Below, one piece after another: positions 52,734 to 63,198 of a DNA stretch of 64,000 nucleotides (the stretch's first letter is position 1; each line of letters begins with the position of its first letter). The notes under the pieces are model-generated. The model saw only the letters and a program-made list of their open reading frames with translations, did not search any database and was not told the origin of the DNA. The DNA is from CAWIHS01 sp963836005 (GTDB lineage: Bacteria > Pseudomonadota > Gammaproteobacteria > GRL18). The stretch spans positions 372,001 through 436,000 of the forward strand of contig CAWIHS010000006.1 of assembly GCA_963836005.1 (NCBI GenBank), written 5' to 3'. The translations under genes and the position numbers were made by a program.

Positions 52734-55425
52734 ATGCATTCACTCACCAAAGTACTTCTGCCTCTAACGCTTAAACCCTTCCTTTTCAGTCTGTTCTTGG
52801 TAACATTATTTGCACTCAGCCCGGTTTTACAGGCCAATGATGCTGCTGGTTATGAACATAACTTTGATTATAATGAAGACAGTAAAACCTATAACTTTAG
52901 CGACCTCAATAATGTTGCGCACAGCGTGAGCGTTAGTGATGTGCAGCGCGATCTGTCGGGAGCTTTATGTTCAGTCTGTCATGCGGGCAAAGTTGATGAG
53001 GTTAAGAATTCCGTCCATTTTACCATCCAGGCGCCGAACCAGCGTATACTTTTTCCGGGCGGTGGAGCGCATGGTATGCTGGATAGGGCTTGCGGGCTGC
53101 CGGGTACCAGCGGACTGATCAACTATACCAGTGACGTTAACCTCGGCGAATGTGCAAAATGTCATACCGGGCGTTACCTGCCGGTCATGGAAGGCGCTTT
53201 TGCTTCCTCTTTTGCACAAATGAATCTTCCCAATCCTCAGGCACAGGCAAAGCAACTGGTTGATTCCGGTATCGACTGCCTGGTCTGCCATGCTGATGTC
53301 TATACCGCCGTGCCTGAAGGTGCATCCACGATAGCAGGTTATGCCCGTCCCGGCGATGAATCTCCGGTTCCTGAAGGCTATGCGCGTGCCGCGCGGGATG
53401 ATACCGATTTTAATCATGACGGGATGCCTGATTTACTGCTGGATACGACTGGCAACGGTGAAGCTAATGCGCCTTTGATGCTAGACTCCGACGGGGATGG
53501 TCAGCCTGACACTTACTGGCCCACCGTAGCCCAGGACCGCAGCCCCGCCGCGGTGCTTTCTACGCAACGGACCAGCGAGCATAGCTGCCTGCGCTGTCAT
53601 GAACACGCGCGTACCGGCTACAAACGCGGTACGCTGTATATGGATGGTTTTGATGTGCATGCCTCCGCAGATGAGCGGTCCTTTCACAGAGGCCAAAAAT
53701 AACTGCACGGTCTGTCATAAGGTGGATCAACATAAATTTGTCCGCGGTCACGACGTAGGCGGCGATCTGGCGGCGGCTGATTACCCGCCGCCTCCTGCCG
53801 GTGTGCCTGCCGATCCTGATGACCCGACCCATCTGACCTGCGTGCAGTGTCATGATGATATACTCGCCGCTGCCAAAGGCAATTCCAGCAAGCATGTACA
53901 TTCTAAAAATCATCTGGATACGATTGCCTGCCAGACCTGTCATATTCCTGACAGCAGCGGTATCACTTATTCCATGTACGGCCATGGTGCGCATCTTTCC
54001 TTTGGGCGAAACGCTGCGGGTGAGGATGTTAAATTGATAACCGCCGATCATATGCAGGCCCATGATCGGGAAGATATTGTAGCCGATTATACGGCCTACC
54101 GCATGACACCGACTATGGTATGGTTCAATGGCGGGACCTCATTTCTGGCGCAAAGACTGTCAGTAAGGGGTTCAGCCAATGCGAAAATCTATCCCTTCAA
54201 GCCCATGGCCAACGGCATGGTTTTTGATGCACGGTTTTTTGCTGGAAACTATATCAATAATGCAGGTTCCTGTACTTTACAATGCTCATTCCATGTATCG
54301 ATTTTATGCCAATACCGATAGCGGATAAATGCAACGGCGTATCCTGTCTGCGGCAATGCCGAAGTGTTTGCCGCTCTGGGTATGCTGGACCTGACGCCGG
54401 AAGAGACACGCAATATTACCCTGGCTGACTTTGGCTCGCCTGATCCGAATCGTCAGGCCATGGCAATGATGATGATCTTTCCGAATATGATCAACTTTGA
54501 CAAACAAACTTATGGCTATGAGCATTTCCTGGTTGCTTCGGGTTCCGAGTGGGATCTTGACCAGGACGGTCATCTTGATGCGGGTCAGGACTTCTACTTT
54601 GATATGCTGGAGGCGGCCAATATGGGCCTTTTCAAGTTCCAGGGCTTTAATATGCCGATGGGGATGGCGCCGGATTACCAGTGGTATCCGACCTTTGCGC
54701 AGAAAGAGGAACTGGTGACCATGAAACTGCCGGATGGCAGCCTGATGAAAATGTTCCTGCAAATGCAGGCGCAGCAGATAGCCGACGCACAGCAGCGTAA
54801 TGCGTTTTTAGCGGCGCTGGAGAACTATCCCTCATTCTCCAACGGCGTGACTCTGGGCGGTCACGGGGTTCGCCCCAAAGACCAGGCGCTGGGTGCCGGA
54901 GCGGGTAATAAAGGCTGCCTGGACTGCCATGGGGAACAGGGTGTCATGGCCACACCGATACCGGTCACGCGCAAAATAAGCACTGATCTGGGTCCCATGG
55001 GCATCGTTGAACTGCCGCTGTACCAGTGGAAATTCTATAATATACGCAAGATTATAGACAGCGGCCTGACGATTCAGAACGAAGCGGTAGTGGCCGGCAA
55101 GAAAAAAGCCGAATGTGGATGTGGGTAAGAATAAAAAATACATCCGTACCAGCGGCAAGAAGCTTTGTACTTAACTGGTTCCAGCCGAAATGTCGAAGGC
55201 GGCTACTATCCCGCGAGCCATAAAGAGGTCTTAAAGGGAACCCGTCTGAACCCGAAAAAGCTGACTCTCAATGGCGGCGACTGGATGCCGGTGCTGGAAC
55301 CAGTGGTCGATTACCTGCCCAATGATGCGGTGCTGGGTTACCAGCGTGATGAGATCATCAACGCACATCTTCAGCCGGGTAAACCCTGGGCAGGCAGTCA
55401 AAAAAACAGTAAGACCGTTAAATAA
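52734..55425 (+). pseudogene. Octaheme cytochrome c, split by several frameshifts
   Basis: Joined, the pieces make an ~890-residue exported cytochrome: signal peptide (ending near LQAND), then CSVCH, CAKCH, CLVCH, CLRCH, CTVCH, CVQCH, CQTCH and CLDCH. Calcium-type loops (DSDGDGQPD, DLDQDGHLD) lie between. The frame breaks near 53660 (HASAD to MSGPFTEAKNN), 54275, 54340, 55110 (after KKKA) and 55160, each time resuming with fitting sequence. The first open piece (322 residues) ends before heme 5. It is either a decayed gene or has uncorrected indels. Layout resembles other large respiratory multiheme proteins, but no family is assigned. A strong terminator follows; CRP- and FNR-type sites precede it. 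Confidence 0.8.
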
Positions 55426-55462
55426 AACAGCCGCATAGATCAAAAAGTTGTTAAAAAACGTG

Positions 55463-55492
55463 ACAAACCACCCTGGGATCAGGGTGGTTTGT
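55463..55492 (+). terminator. Strong hairpin after the octaheme cytochrome
   Basis: A 13-bp perfect stem ACAAACCACCCTG/CAGGGTGGTTTGT with a GGAT loop, 40 bases after the stop. There is no long T-run, but the stem is strong enough to act as a terminator or transcript-end protector. Confidence 0.7.
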
Positions 55493-55663
55493 GTACAACA
55501 CAAACCTTTTTACAAACAAGACGTTAGCTGTTTAATTTTATCTAGAGTTCATGTGATTTTTAAAATAATTTAATATTTCAGTGTCGAAAAATTATACAGA
55601 ATTTACAAAGTCAGAATAATCTTATAAGTATGTAACCCTATGCTTGTTGGGGTTAACCTTAAG

Positions 55664-55679
55664 TGGTATGAAAATTGCT
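55664..55679 (+). promoter_or_regulatory. Sigma-54 promoter of the first Asp-box gene
   Basis: TGGTATGAAAATTGCT: GG (55665-55666), ten bases, GC (55677-55678), close to the consensus TGGCACG-N4-TTGCW. It predicts transcription from about 55690 and a leader of ~300 bases. The leader contains a short tandem of CACAGT units (about 55805-55842). Confidence 0.7.
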
Positions 55680-55993
55680 TCTTTATTGTCATTAAAGTGG
55701 TTTGAACAAAGAGATGTAATTTACTAACCTGTAAGATAATCTCGCTTTAATACTCGATGCATAACATCTGGACATGACTTGAAGAAATAAGATGAAAATG
55801 TTTATTCACAGTCACAGTCACATCACAGTCACAGTCACAGCGAAATATCAATGGCCAGAAAAATATGCGTGTTTAAATTTATGAACATAGCAAAAGTAAC
55901 TATAAATCTATCTTCATCGGCGTCTGTGGTATCGGCGTCATTCTTACCACTAGTCAAACTAAAAAATAACTTCTTAAACAGGGAGAAATTTAC

Positions 55994-58900
55994 ATGAAAA
56001 AACTTTCACTATTTTTTGCAGCAGCGGCAGTGGGGTTGGCAATGTCTGCCACCTCTGTCATTGCTGACGATGGCGAGCGACTCGTCAGGAACGTGTCCAG
56101 CTCGCCGGGGACTACCGAAAATCCCGAGCCTGAAGGTGAACACGCCTTTATCAAGCTGATGAACTTCCATGTGCCGGCGCAGCTGGCCAGTGGTGAACTG
56201 ACCACCATCGAGTACAACAACATCGACGATGTGCTGGTCAAAGAAGAAGTAATAGCCAAACCCCTGATCAGCGCCTATGTCTACGGCCCGGTCATTGGTT
56301 TTGAAGAGCCTGAGGCTTCCGGCTTTGTCGGCCACGGTCGGCGTGACGCGTTTGGTGCAGTGAGCCTGGACGACGGCGAGACCTGGAAGGTGACCAACCT
56401 GTCCAACTCGGCGGACAAGAGCTCCTTCGAAGTCTCCACACCGCTGGTAGACCCCGGTGTACCCGCGAGTGTGATCGTGGTCGATGATCCCGATGGTGCG
56501 TCCATCGATACCGCAACCTGGGACGCTACAAGTAGCAGGCTTGCCGTGGCCGGTACAGCCCCCGTTAAACGGAAGCTGGTTACGATCCGTAATGCCGTTA
56601 CCCAGGCAACGCTGGTTACTGTTCGCGCTGACAGAGCGGGTGACTTCGATTCACTAACAAGCCTTACCGTATCACCCTGCTGGGTTCAGGCAGGTGTCGA
56701 TGGTGTCTTTGGCCCGGCAATCGAGGTCGCTGGCGCGCCCGAGACTTGTGAAGGCCCTGATACCGGCGGTGAAACCCTGATCACCGAATACCCCGGTGAC
56801 GCTATCAACGTCTTTCACGCGGTCGCAGGCAATAAAGTCATTGCGGCCTGGCCAAGCAGATTCTGTACAGGCGGAAGCCCGGTATTTGGTGATACTTTCC
56901 CTCGTGATGATGTGGCAGGTTATCTCGGTATCGACAACACGACTGATCTCTACCTGACCGACATGTTCGGCGTCGCGGGCTCACAGGGTTCGGTTGACTA
57001 TGTCAGACAGGATGAGCCGTGTAGGTGAAGTGCCTTACAGCTGTCTGTGGACTGCGCGTGGTGTACTGCGTGAAGATCCCGAAGCAGCAGGTACTACCCA
57101 GCTGGTCTGGTTCCAGGCCGAGCGCTTAACTTCTGGAAGACGTGACGTTAATCGCGTCGAAACTTCCTGCGTGGCCGGTGCCGGTTGTGCCGTTACCTGG
57201 CAGGAAGACCCCGAAGGTACCCGTCCCGGTGAAGGTGAAGGTCCCGGAACCGGCTGGTCCGGTGCCACGACTGCCAGCAAAACCGATATCTGGTACAGCT
57301 TTATTGAGTGGGAAGATTTCGACATCGTCGATGACGATGGCGATCCGGTGCCTCTGGCTGATAATGTCATCGACACCGGTCGTCCTAAGCCTTATGTACC
57401 GATGATGGCTGCCGTACGTCTGACCAATAACAACCGTTGTGCATTACCGGTTAGCTGGTGACGATGAACTACTGTGAAGACGCCGTTGCTGCGCCTTACG
57501 GTATTATCGATCAGTGTGTTGGTTCTATCGAAGTTCCGCTAGGTCAGCAGGGTGATCTGCAGGCAATCTGTGTGGTTGACTCTAATGATGATGGCACCAT
57601 GAATGCCGGTGATATGCCTAACCTGGCCAACACCGCCGCCAGCCGTCCGCGTCTGAACATGCAGCCGCGTGATTCCGATGGTGATGGTATTGTCGATGAC
57701 GCCTGGGTTGTCATTGTGTCCGAAGAAGATAAAGGACTGGGTCGTTTCGGTTTTATAAATACCGAAGAGTGGACCCTGGGTGATCTTAACGATGTCGCAT
57801 CTGAAACTTTGTGAGGATCCACCACAGCAACCCGATGAAGATAACCGGTTGCCAGAAGGCCGATATCGGCAAGGACGTGTTCTGGGCCAGCTTTAATCTG
57901 GGTTCGCCTGCTACCTCTGCAGGTATTGACGTGGACTACAGCCTGGTGAGCAATGTACTGGTTCAGGGCGCTCAGCTCAACCAGCCTGAAGTCAACTGGC
58001 GTACCGGTGTTTACTATCCACCGATGGAGTACCGAGGAAATGTGGGACTTCTGGTAGCGATCTCAACTACCTGATCTTCAATTCCGAGATCGCAAGACGC
58101 ACCAGCATGATGTCTCAGTCAGTTGCCAAGGCAACAGCCGGCGGTACAAAAGACGGCCTGGTCGCCATGCCACTGTGGAAGCAGGGTATCGTTAACCAGG
58201 GTGGACCTGCTGATATCAGCACCCGCCGTTTCGTAGCGCCTGCGGACGTGGATGAGACTACCGAGAACCCTTATGCAGCCAGCAACATGGTCTGTGCATG
58301 GTATGACGGTGAAGGTCTTGAACAGCCTGGTGTGATGTATTTCACTGACGGTTCCAACCCTTACTATCCTGATGGCCTGTGTATGGCGGCGCCTATCAAC
58401 CTGTCTGCCCGCACACCTTATGAGTGTGAAGTGAGCGGTATCAGTGACGGTGCTCTGCCCGGGTGCAGCCGACATGACCTGTGTCGACGATGCAACCTTT
58501 GGTCAGCTCTGTCTGTCCACAACCAATCCAGAGGACAACCAGGTGTTCGACAAGTTGGTCACCTGGTACGAGTGCCCGGGATGGAACGGTAACAATATCA
58601 GCGGTGATGCGGTTATGAAGGCGGCAGCTTGCGGTACCGAGCCTGACAGTGCTCTGATCGGCAGCAATATGGATGACCAGTCCTGGTATATGCCGCTTGA
58701 GGTCTCCAAGGCCCACCGCGGTTTCCTTGATGGTGACCATGTCATGATGATCTATGCCTGGTCGCCTAACTGGAAGCTCAACAAGGTAGGTACTGACCGC
58801 TACGAGCTGTATACACGGCGTTCATTCGACGGTGGTGTCACCTGGACCACAACACCTGGCAGCTTTGTCGCCAGTGATGGTGTGACCTACTCAGGTGCCG

Positions 58901-59603
58901 GTACCACTACCTGTGAAACCATGCGTGATGGCGCATCGGTGGATACTACTCATGTGTGCACCGAGTACGCTGCAGGTGATCCCGAGCAGTCGCGCAACGT
59001 GAGCCAGCACAAGTCGATGAAAATCACTACGCTGGATCCACGTTACACACCGAGGCGGTTGCCGGCATGAGGTGTCTGACTCGACGGGTATGCAGGAGAA
59101 TGGGCGACTCTTCACGCCTATCGATCCTACCGATATCCGCAATCCATCGCGCAACTTCGTAGTCTTTGAGAGCGGCGACAACACCACGGTAGCCGTAGGT
59201 GAAGCCGAGCCATTCAATCTCGACTACGGTCGTGCCGAGATGTTCGGTGACCACTTCACGGTGTGGGCTGAAATCGATACCGGTTTCGGTGATCCGGTAT
59301 CGACGGATTGCTATCCCAACAACGCCCATGATGATCACGGACGTTGCCTGGGCTGTAGGTACCGGATTCTGTAATGAGTTCGATACCCTCGAAGGCTTCC
59401 AGGACGCATTGTCTGAAGAGGCTAGCATCACTGCCAGCGCCTACGGCGACTTCCTCTACGGTGTATGGGGTCAGTTCAATGTGGACACAGAGACCGGAGA
59501 GTTCATCGATGGCGACACCATGTTCCGTCGGGTCTGGTATCTGGATGAGTACATCTCTACGATAACGCTTGCACGTTGCCTGGCACTAACCAGTAGTTCT
59601 TAA
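55994..59603 (+). pseudogene. Exported Asp-box (BNR-like) protein, multiple frameshifts
   Basis: An AGGGAG site and signal peptide (MKKLSLFFAAAAVGLAMSAT, cleavage near VIA) start an intact 344-codon piece. The rest continues in changing frames to 59596: breaks near 57010, 57455, 57812, 58055, 58470, 59065, 59350 and 59560. Two Asp-box motifs (SLDDGETWKV and SFDGGVTWTT) suggest a beta-propeller as in sialidase/BNR proteins. Many DxDGDG-like loops (DSDGDGIVDD, DSNDDGTMNAGD) suggest calcium binding. The reconstructed length is about 1,190 residues. Recovery of sensible sequence after every break points to recent lesions or to base-calling errors. A paralogue begins at 63199. Confidence 0.75.
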
Positions 59604-59630
59604 AGAAAACGCGCAGGGATGCGCATAACC

Positions 59631-59669
59631 GCGGCGGTGTATCAGCAATGGTGCACCGCCGTTTTTTTT
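59631..59669 (+). terminator. Rho-independent terminator
   Basis: Stem CGGCGGTG (59632-59639) with CACCGCCG (59654-59661), followed by eight Ts. It closes the Asp-box gene transcript. Confidence 0.9.
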
Positions 59670-59980
59670 ACCACAACACAAAGTAACCGAAACCCATTTT
59701 ACCGTAGGCTGCGCCGTGCGCAGCGAATAACAACGGCTGACGGTTAACCGATGCTGCGCAATGCGCCCCCTGCCAGTGCTATATTAATAACAGTTAATTC
59801 AAGCACTAAACATTAAGAGGATCGATGTGGCGATTGCCACCACCACCGTAAAACCGTAAACTGATGGTCGCAGGGATGGATGTTCAAGTTATGGGACATC
59901 CACCTTTAACCGTTAAGCCAAACTGGACCGGGAAGGGGATGACCTTTTCCCGGTTTTTCAATAATAAGAATGAGGACAAT

Positions 59981-60958
59981 ATGAACAAACCAGTGTCAGG
60001 CATGATAGCCATGCTGTTAATTTTTCCGTCCGGGAACGTTTTGGCACAGAGCGCCCCGAGTGATCAGGCCGATCAGCCAAAATCAGTGTCTGCAGAAATG
60101 GAGTCAAGTTCTGCGGCAAAAACCGAAGATAAGGCGATGGCTGCATCAGCTACAGCAAAACCAGCCGCCAGTGAGCCCGCCAGTTCAGCAAAACCGGCAG
60201 CGGCTGAGAAAACCGCGACCCATCAGGCTGCAGCACCTGAAAAGCCGCCCGAACCCATTACGGGGGCCTTTGGCATTCCGCTAAGCAAGCCTTTTCAGCC
60301 GTCGATGGTGGCCAAAGTGCTGAGCGAAAAAGAGCACACTTACACAGGAAAAGAGGGCAAGAAACTCAAAGGGACTCAGTATCAGGTCGTACCCATCAAA
60401 GAGGATCCGCGTTTTCAACGCTATGCGGTCAAGACCACGCCTGAAGGTTTGATTTACGCCATTGAAGGAGACTACCAGGTCAAGCGTGAGCCGGATAATA
60501 TTAAACAGTATGAGACGAAAGCAGAGCGCGAGGCCGCCAAACAGGAAAAAAACCAGCAGAAAAAAGGCAAGCACTCCAATTACCTGCAAAAGACTTGCAA
60601 GACCGAGGTCAAGGCCCTGGGCAAAGAGCTGGAAGCTAAATATGGAAAACCGCGCGGCCAGGGCTGGGACGGACTCTGGTTTGCTTTTCGTCAGTTCTCT
60701 GACAGCACGAATTTGAGCCTGAGGTTATACGGCCACCGCTGCCGCAACGGGATGTACAGCATCGTCTACACCGACGAAAAACTGCAGAAGGGTGTGGTGC
60801 CGGCCAGGCCAGCTACCGCACCCAAAAAAGTAAAAACGTCTGCCCCGCTAAAAACCTCCGGGGGTACGGTTGAGGCTGAAAAAGAACTGACAAAGCCGGC
60901 ACCCGCCAGTGAGCCAGATTCGCAAGCAGCAGAGCCCAATTCCAGCCCGAAACAGTAA
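59981..60958 (+). CDS. Exported protein of unknown function with Ala/Pro/Lys-rich linkers
   Basis: 325 residues from the ATG at 59981 (GAGGA 5 bases upstream); the frame is open earlier but a signal peptide (MNKPVSGMIAMLLIFPSGNV, cleavage near LAQSA) starts here. Residues ~25-85 are a low-complexity Ala/Ser/Pro/Glu/Lys linker, ~90-275 a folded domain (GAFGIPLSKPFQPSMVAKVL; AIEGDYQVK; CKTEVKALGKELEAKYGKPR; WFAFRQF; GMYSIVYTDEKL), and 280-325 another linker. The two cysteines (TCKTE and HRCRN) could form a disulfide. I do not recognise the domain. The gene is intact, in contrast to the broken genes on both sides, and a repeat array follows it. Confidence 0.75.
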   Translation: MNKPVSGMIAMLLIFPSGNVLAQSAPSDQADQPKSVSAEMESSSAAKTEDKAMAASATAKPAASEPASSAKPAAAEKTATHQAAAPEKPPEPITGAFGIPLSKPFQPSMVAKVLSEKEHTYTGKEGKKLKGTQYQVVPIKEDPRFQRYAVKTTPEGLIYAIEGDYQVKREPDNIKQYETKAEREAAKQEKNQQKKGKHSNYLQKTCKTEVKALGKELEAKYGKPRGQGWDGLWFAFRQFSDSTNLSLRLYGHRCRNGMYSIVYTDEKLQKGVVPARPATAPKKVKTSAPLKTSGGTVEAEKELTKPAPASEPDSQAAEPNSSPKQ

Positions 60959-60989
60959 ACTACTCAGCGTTGGGGAGGGATTATGAGCT

Positions 60990-62290
60990 TTACTCTAATA
61001 ACGTCGAGTGACGCTAATCTGTATGCGCTCTATTCCTTCCCCTTTTCAGGGGGAAGGTTAGGATGGGGGTTAGAATGATGCCTCATGCTGAACAGTGAAC
61101 AGAGCAACTGAATGATCACATCAGATGATAATCAGCCTTCAGAACTTCAGTCATTAAGCCGCTATAACCTTACCCCCATCCCAGCCTTCCCCCTCAGAGG
61201 GGAAGGGAGAAAGGGGCAGTACTTAAATGAAATCAAGTACGCAGTAATGTGAAGCACCTTTATGGATTCTTCATCAGTGCCTGCTGTATAGAAAAAGGTT
61301 TCAGCCGCTCTAATAACGTCGAGTGACGCTAATCTCTATACGCTCTATTCCTTCCCCTTTTCAGGGGGAAGGTGAGGATGGGGGTCAGAATGATGCCTCA
61401 TGCTGAACAGTGAACAGAGTAACTGAATGATCACAGCAGATGACAGTCAGCCTTCAGAACTTCAGTCATTAAGCCGCTATAACCTTACCCCCATCCCAGC
61501 CTTCCCCCTCAGAGGGGGAAGGAGCAGTAAAATGCAGACCAGCCTTTCCGCTCAGAGGGTGAAGGGGCAGTGCTTAAATGAAATCAAGTACGCAATAATG
61601 TGAAGCACCTTTATGGATTCTTCATCAGTGCCTGCTGTATAGAAAAAATTTCAGCCGCTCTAATTACGTCGAGTGACGCTAATCTGTATGCGCTCTATTC
61701 CTTCCCCTTTTCAGGGGGAAGGTTAGGATGGGGGTTAGAATGATGCCTCATCCTGAACAGTGAACTGGAGCAACTGAATGATCACATTTGATGACAGTCA
61801 GCCTTCAGAACTTCAGTCATTAAGCCGCTATTACCTTACCCCCATCCCAGCCTTCCCCCTCAGAAGGGGAAGGAGCCAGTAAAATGCAGACCGGCCTTCA
61901 CACTTAGAGGGGGAAGGGGCAGTGCTTAAATGAAATCATGTACGCAGTAATGTGAAGCACCTTTATGGATTCTTCATCAGTGCCTGCTGTATAGAAAAAG
62001 GTTTCAGCCGCTCTAATTACGTCGAGTGACGCTAATCTGTATACGCTCTATTCCTTCCCCTTTGCAGGGGGAAGGTTAGGATGGGGGTTAGAATGATGTC
62101 CATCCTGAACAGTGAACAGAGCAACTGAATGATCACATTTGATGATAATCAGCCTTCAGAACTTCAGTCATTAAGCCGCTATAACCTTACCCCCATCCCA
62201 GCCTTCCCCCTCAGAGGGGGAAGGAGCCAGTAAAATGCAGACCAGCCTCCCCCCCTAAGAGGAGGAAGGGGCAGAGCTTACAGTGTCTGT
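60990..62290. repeat. Tandem array B5, about 351-bp units
   Basis: The marker GCCGCTATAACCTTACC recurs with starts at 61158, 61473, 61824 and 62175 (315, 351, 351). Units contain forward and reversed palindromes around a ~110-bp spacer, plus a longer spacer with GTGAAGCACCTTTATGGATT, the complement of the spacer in the 399-bp array. No gene is supported. Confidence 0.93.
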
Positions 62291-62530
62291 TGCACGACCC
62301 GTCAATAAATGAACACGCTTTCGCAGCGCTATTGAAAATAGACTCATACGTAGTTACAAATTATCCTTAAACATTTCCTTATATACATACCTGAGCAATC
62401 AGCCGGGCTTATTAGTTGGACTCGCTGATCAATCAGAACAATCCAGTAGACGACTTACAATTCAACCTTACAATCCCTCAAGCATTTTCGAAACTGAGCA
62501 TCACTGACAGGTGGATAAACCCGGAGGTAA

Positions 62531-62552
62531 AAATGTGAACTGCGTCACATTT
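62531..62552. promoter_or_regulatory. Second CRP-type palindrome
   Basis: Perfect 8-bp arms AAATGTGA and TCACATTT around ACTGCG (TGTGA-N6-TCACA). It lies about 310 bases upstream of the sigma-54 promoter and 647 bases before the gene at 63199. Confidence 0.6.
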
Positions 62553-62859
62553 CAGGGAGAATTCTGGTACAACTGTCAACAACAGCAGCATGCTATGCAT
62601 GAATAGATTTATGCAGATCCTGAGCAAGCAAATGAAAAGTCATTTTTTACATTTGCGTATAAAAAATTGACAGGCCATCCCGCTGAAGATCCGCTCAGTG
62701 AGAATCGCCTCAGCACCGGTGCCAGTCGGTTGATGATATCGGTCAGGCAGTTTTTTTCTAAGCCAGAATGAGAAATAAATGTCAAGTAAATTTACAAAAA
62801 AACATACCAGAGTAAAAGAGTAAGATTCTAAGTGTATGTAATACAAGAATATATGTTTA

Positions 62860-62875
62860 CGGTATAAAAATTGCT
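62860..62875 (+). promoter_or_regulatory. Sigma-54-type promoter of the second Asp-box gene
   Basis: CGGTATAAAAATTGCT: GG (62861-62862), ten bases, GC (62873-62874). Same arrangement and almost the same distance to the start codon (~325 bases) as at the paralogue. Confidence 0.6.
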
Positions 62876-63198
62876 TAAAATTAAAGTTAAAACGTTACAA
62901 AATAAGCGGTTTTTTCTGCCGATGACACAACGCCCGTCACAGATTACAGCGATATCATGATTGAAATTAAATCCAGTGTTCAGCACACTGCACACTCAGC
63001 GTGTCATACAACGTTAGCTCAAAAGCATAGCACAAAACCAAAAATGGCAATATCAAAATGACTAAACCTGAATAATAGTGTTGAAGGAGTCCCTTGAAGT
63101 TCACACATGACGTACTACGCTTTAACTTGATGTCTGCAGTATCGTCATCAGTCCTGAAACTCATCCAATCAACGAGAGAAAACAAAGAGGGATAGAAT

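Larger units (their letters stand above)
62291..63198. other. Long intergenic region upstream of the second Asp-box gene
   Basis: About 900 bases without a supportable gene (a 68-codon reverse-strand frame at 62640-62846 has no ribosome-binding site). It holds a CRP-type palindrome and a sigma-54-type promoter, listed separately. GAGGGATAGAAT before 63199 is the ribosome-binding site of the next gene. Confidence 0.5.

Noticed and set aside
62640..62846. 68-codon reverse-strand gene
   Set aside because: No ribosome-binding site, biased hydrophobic/aromatic composition, and no neighbour or motif in support.
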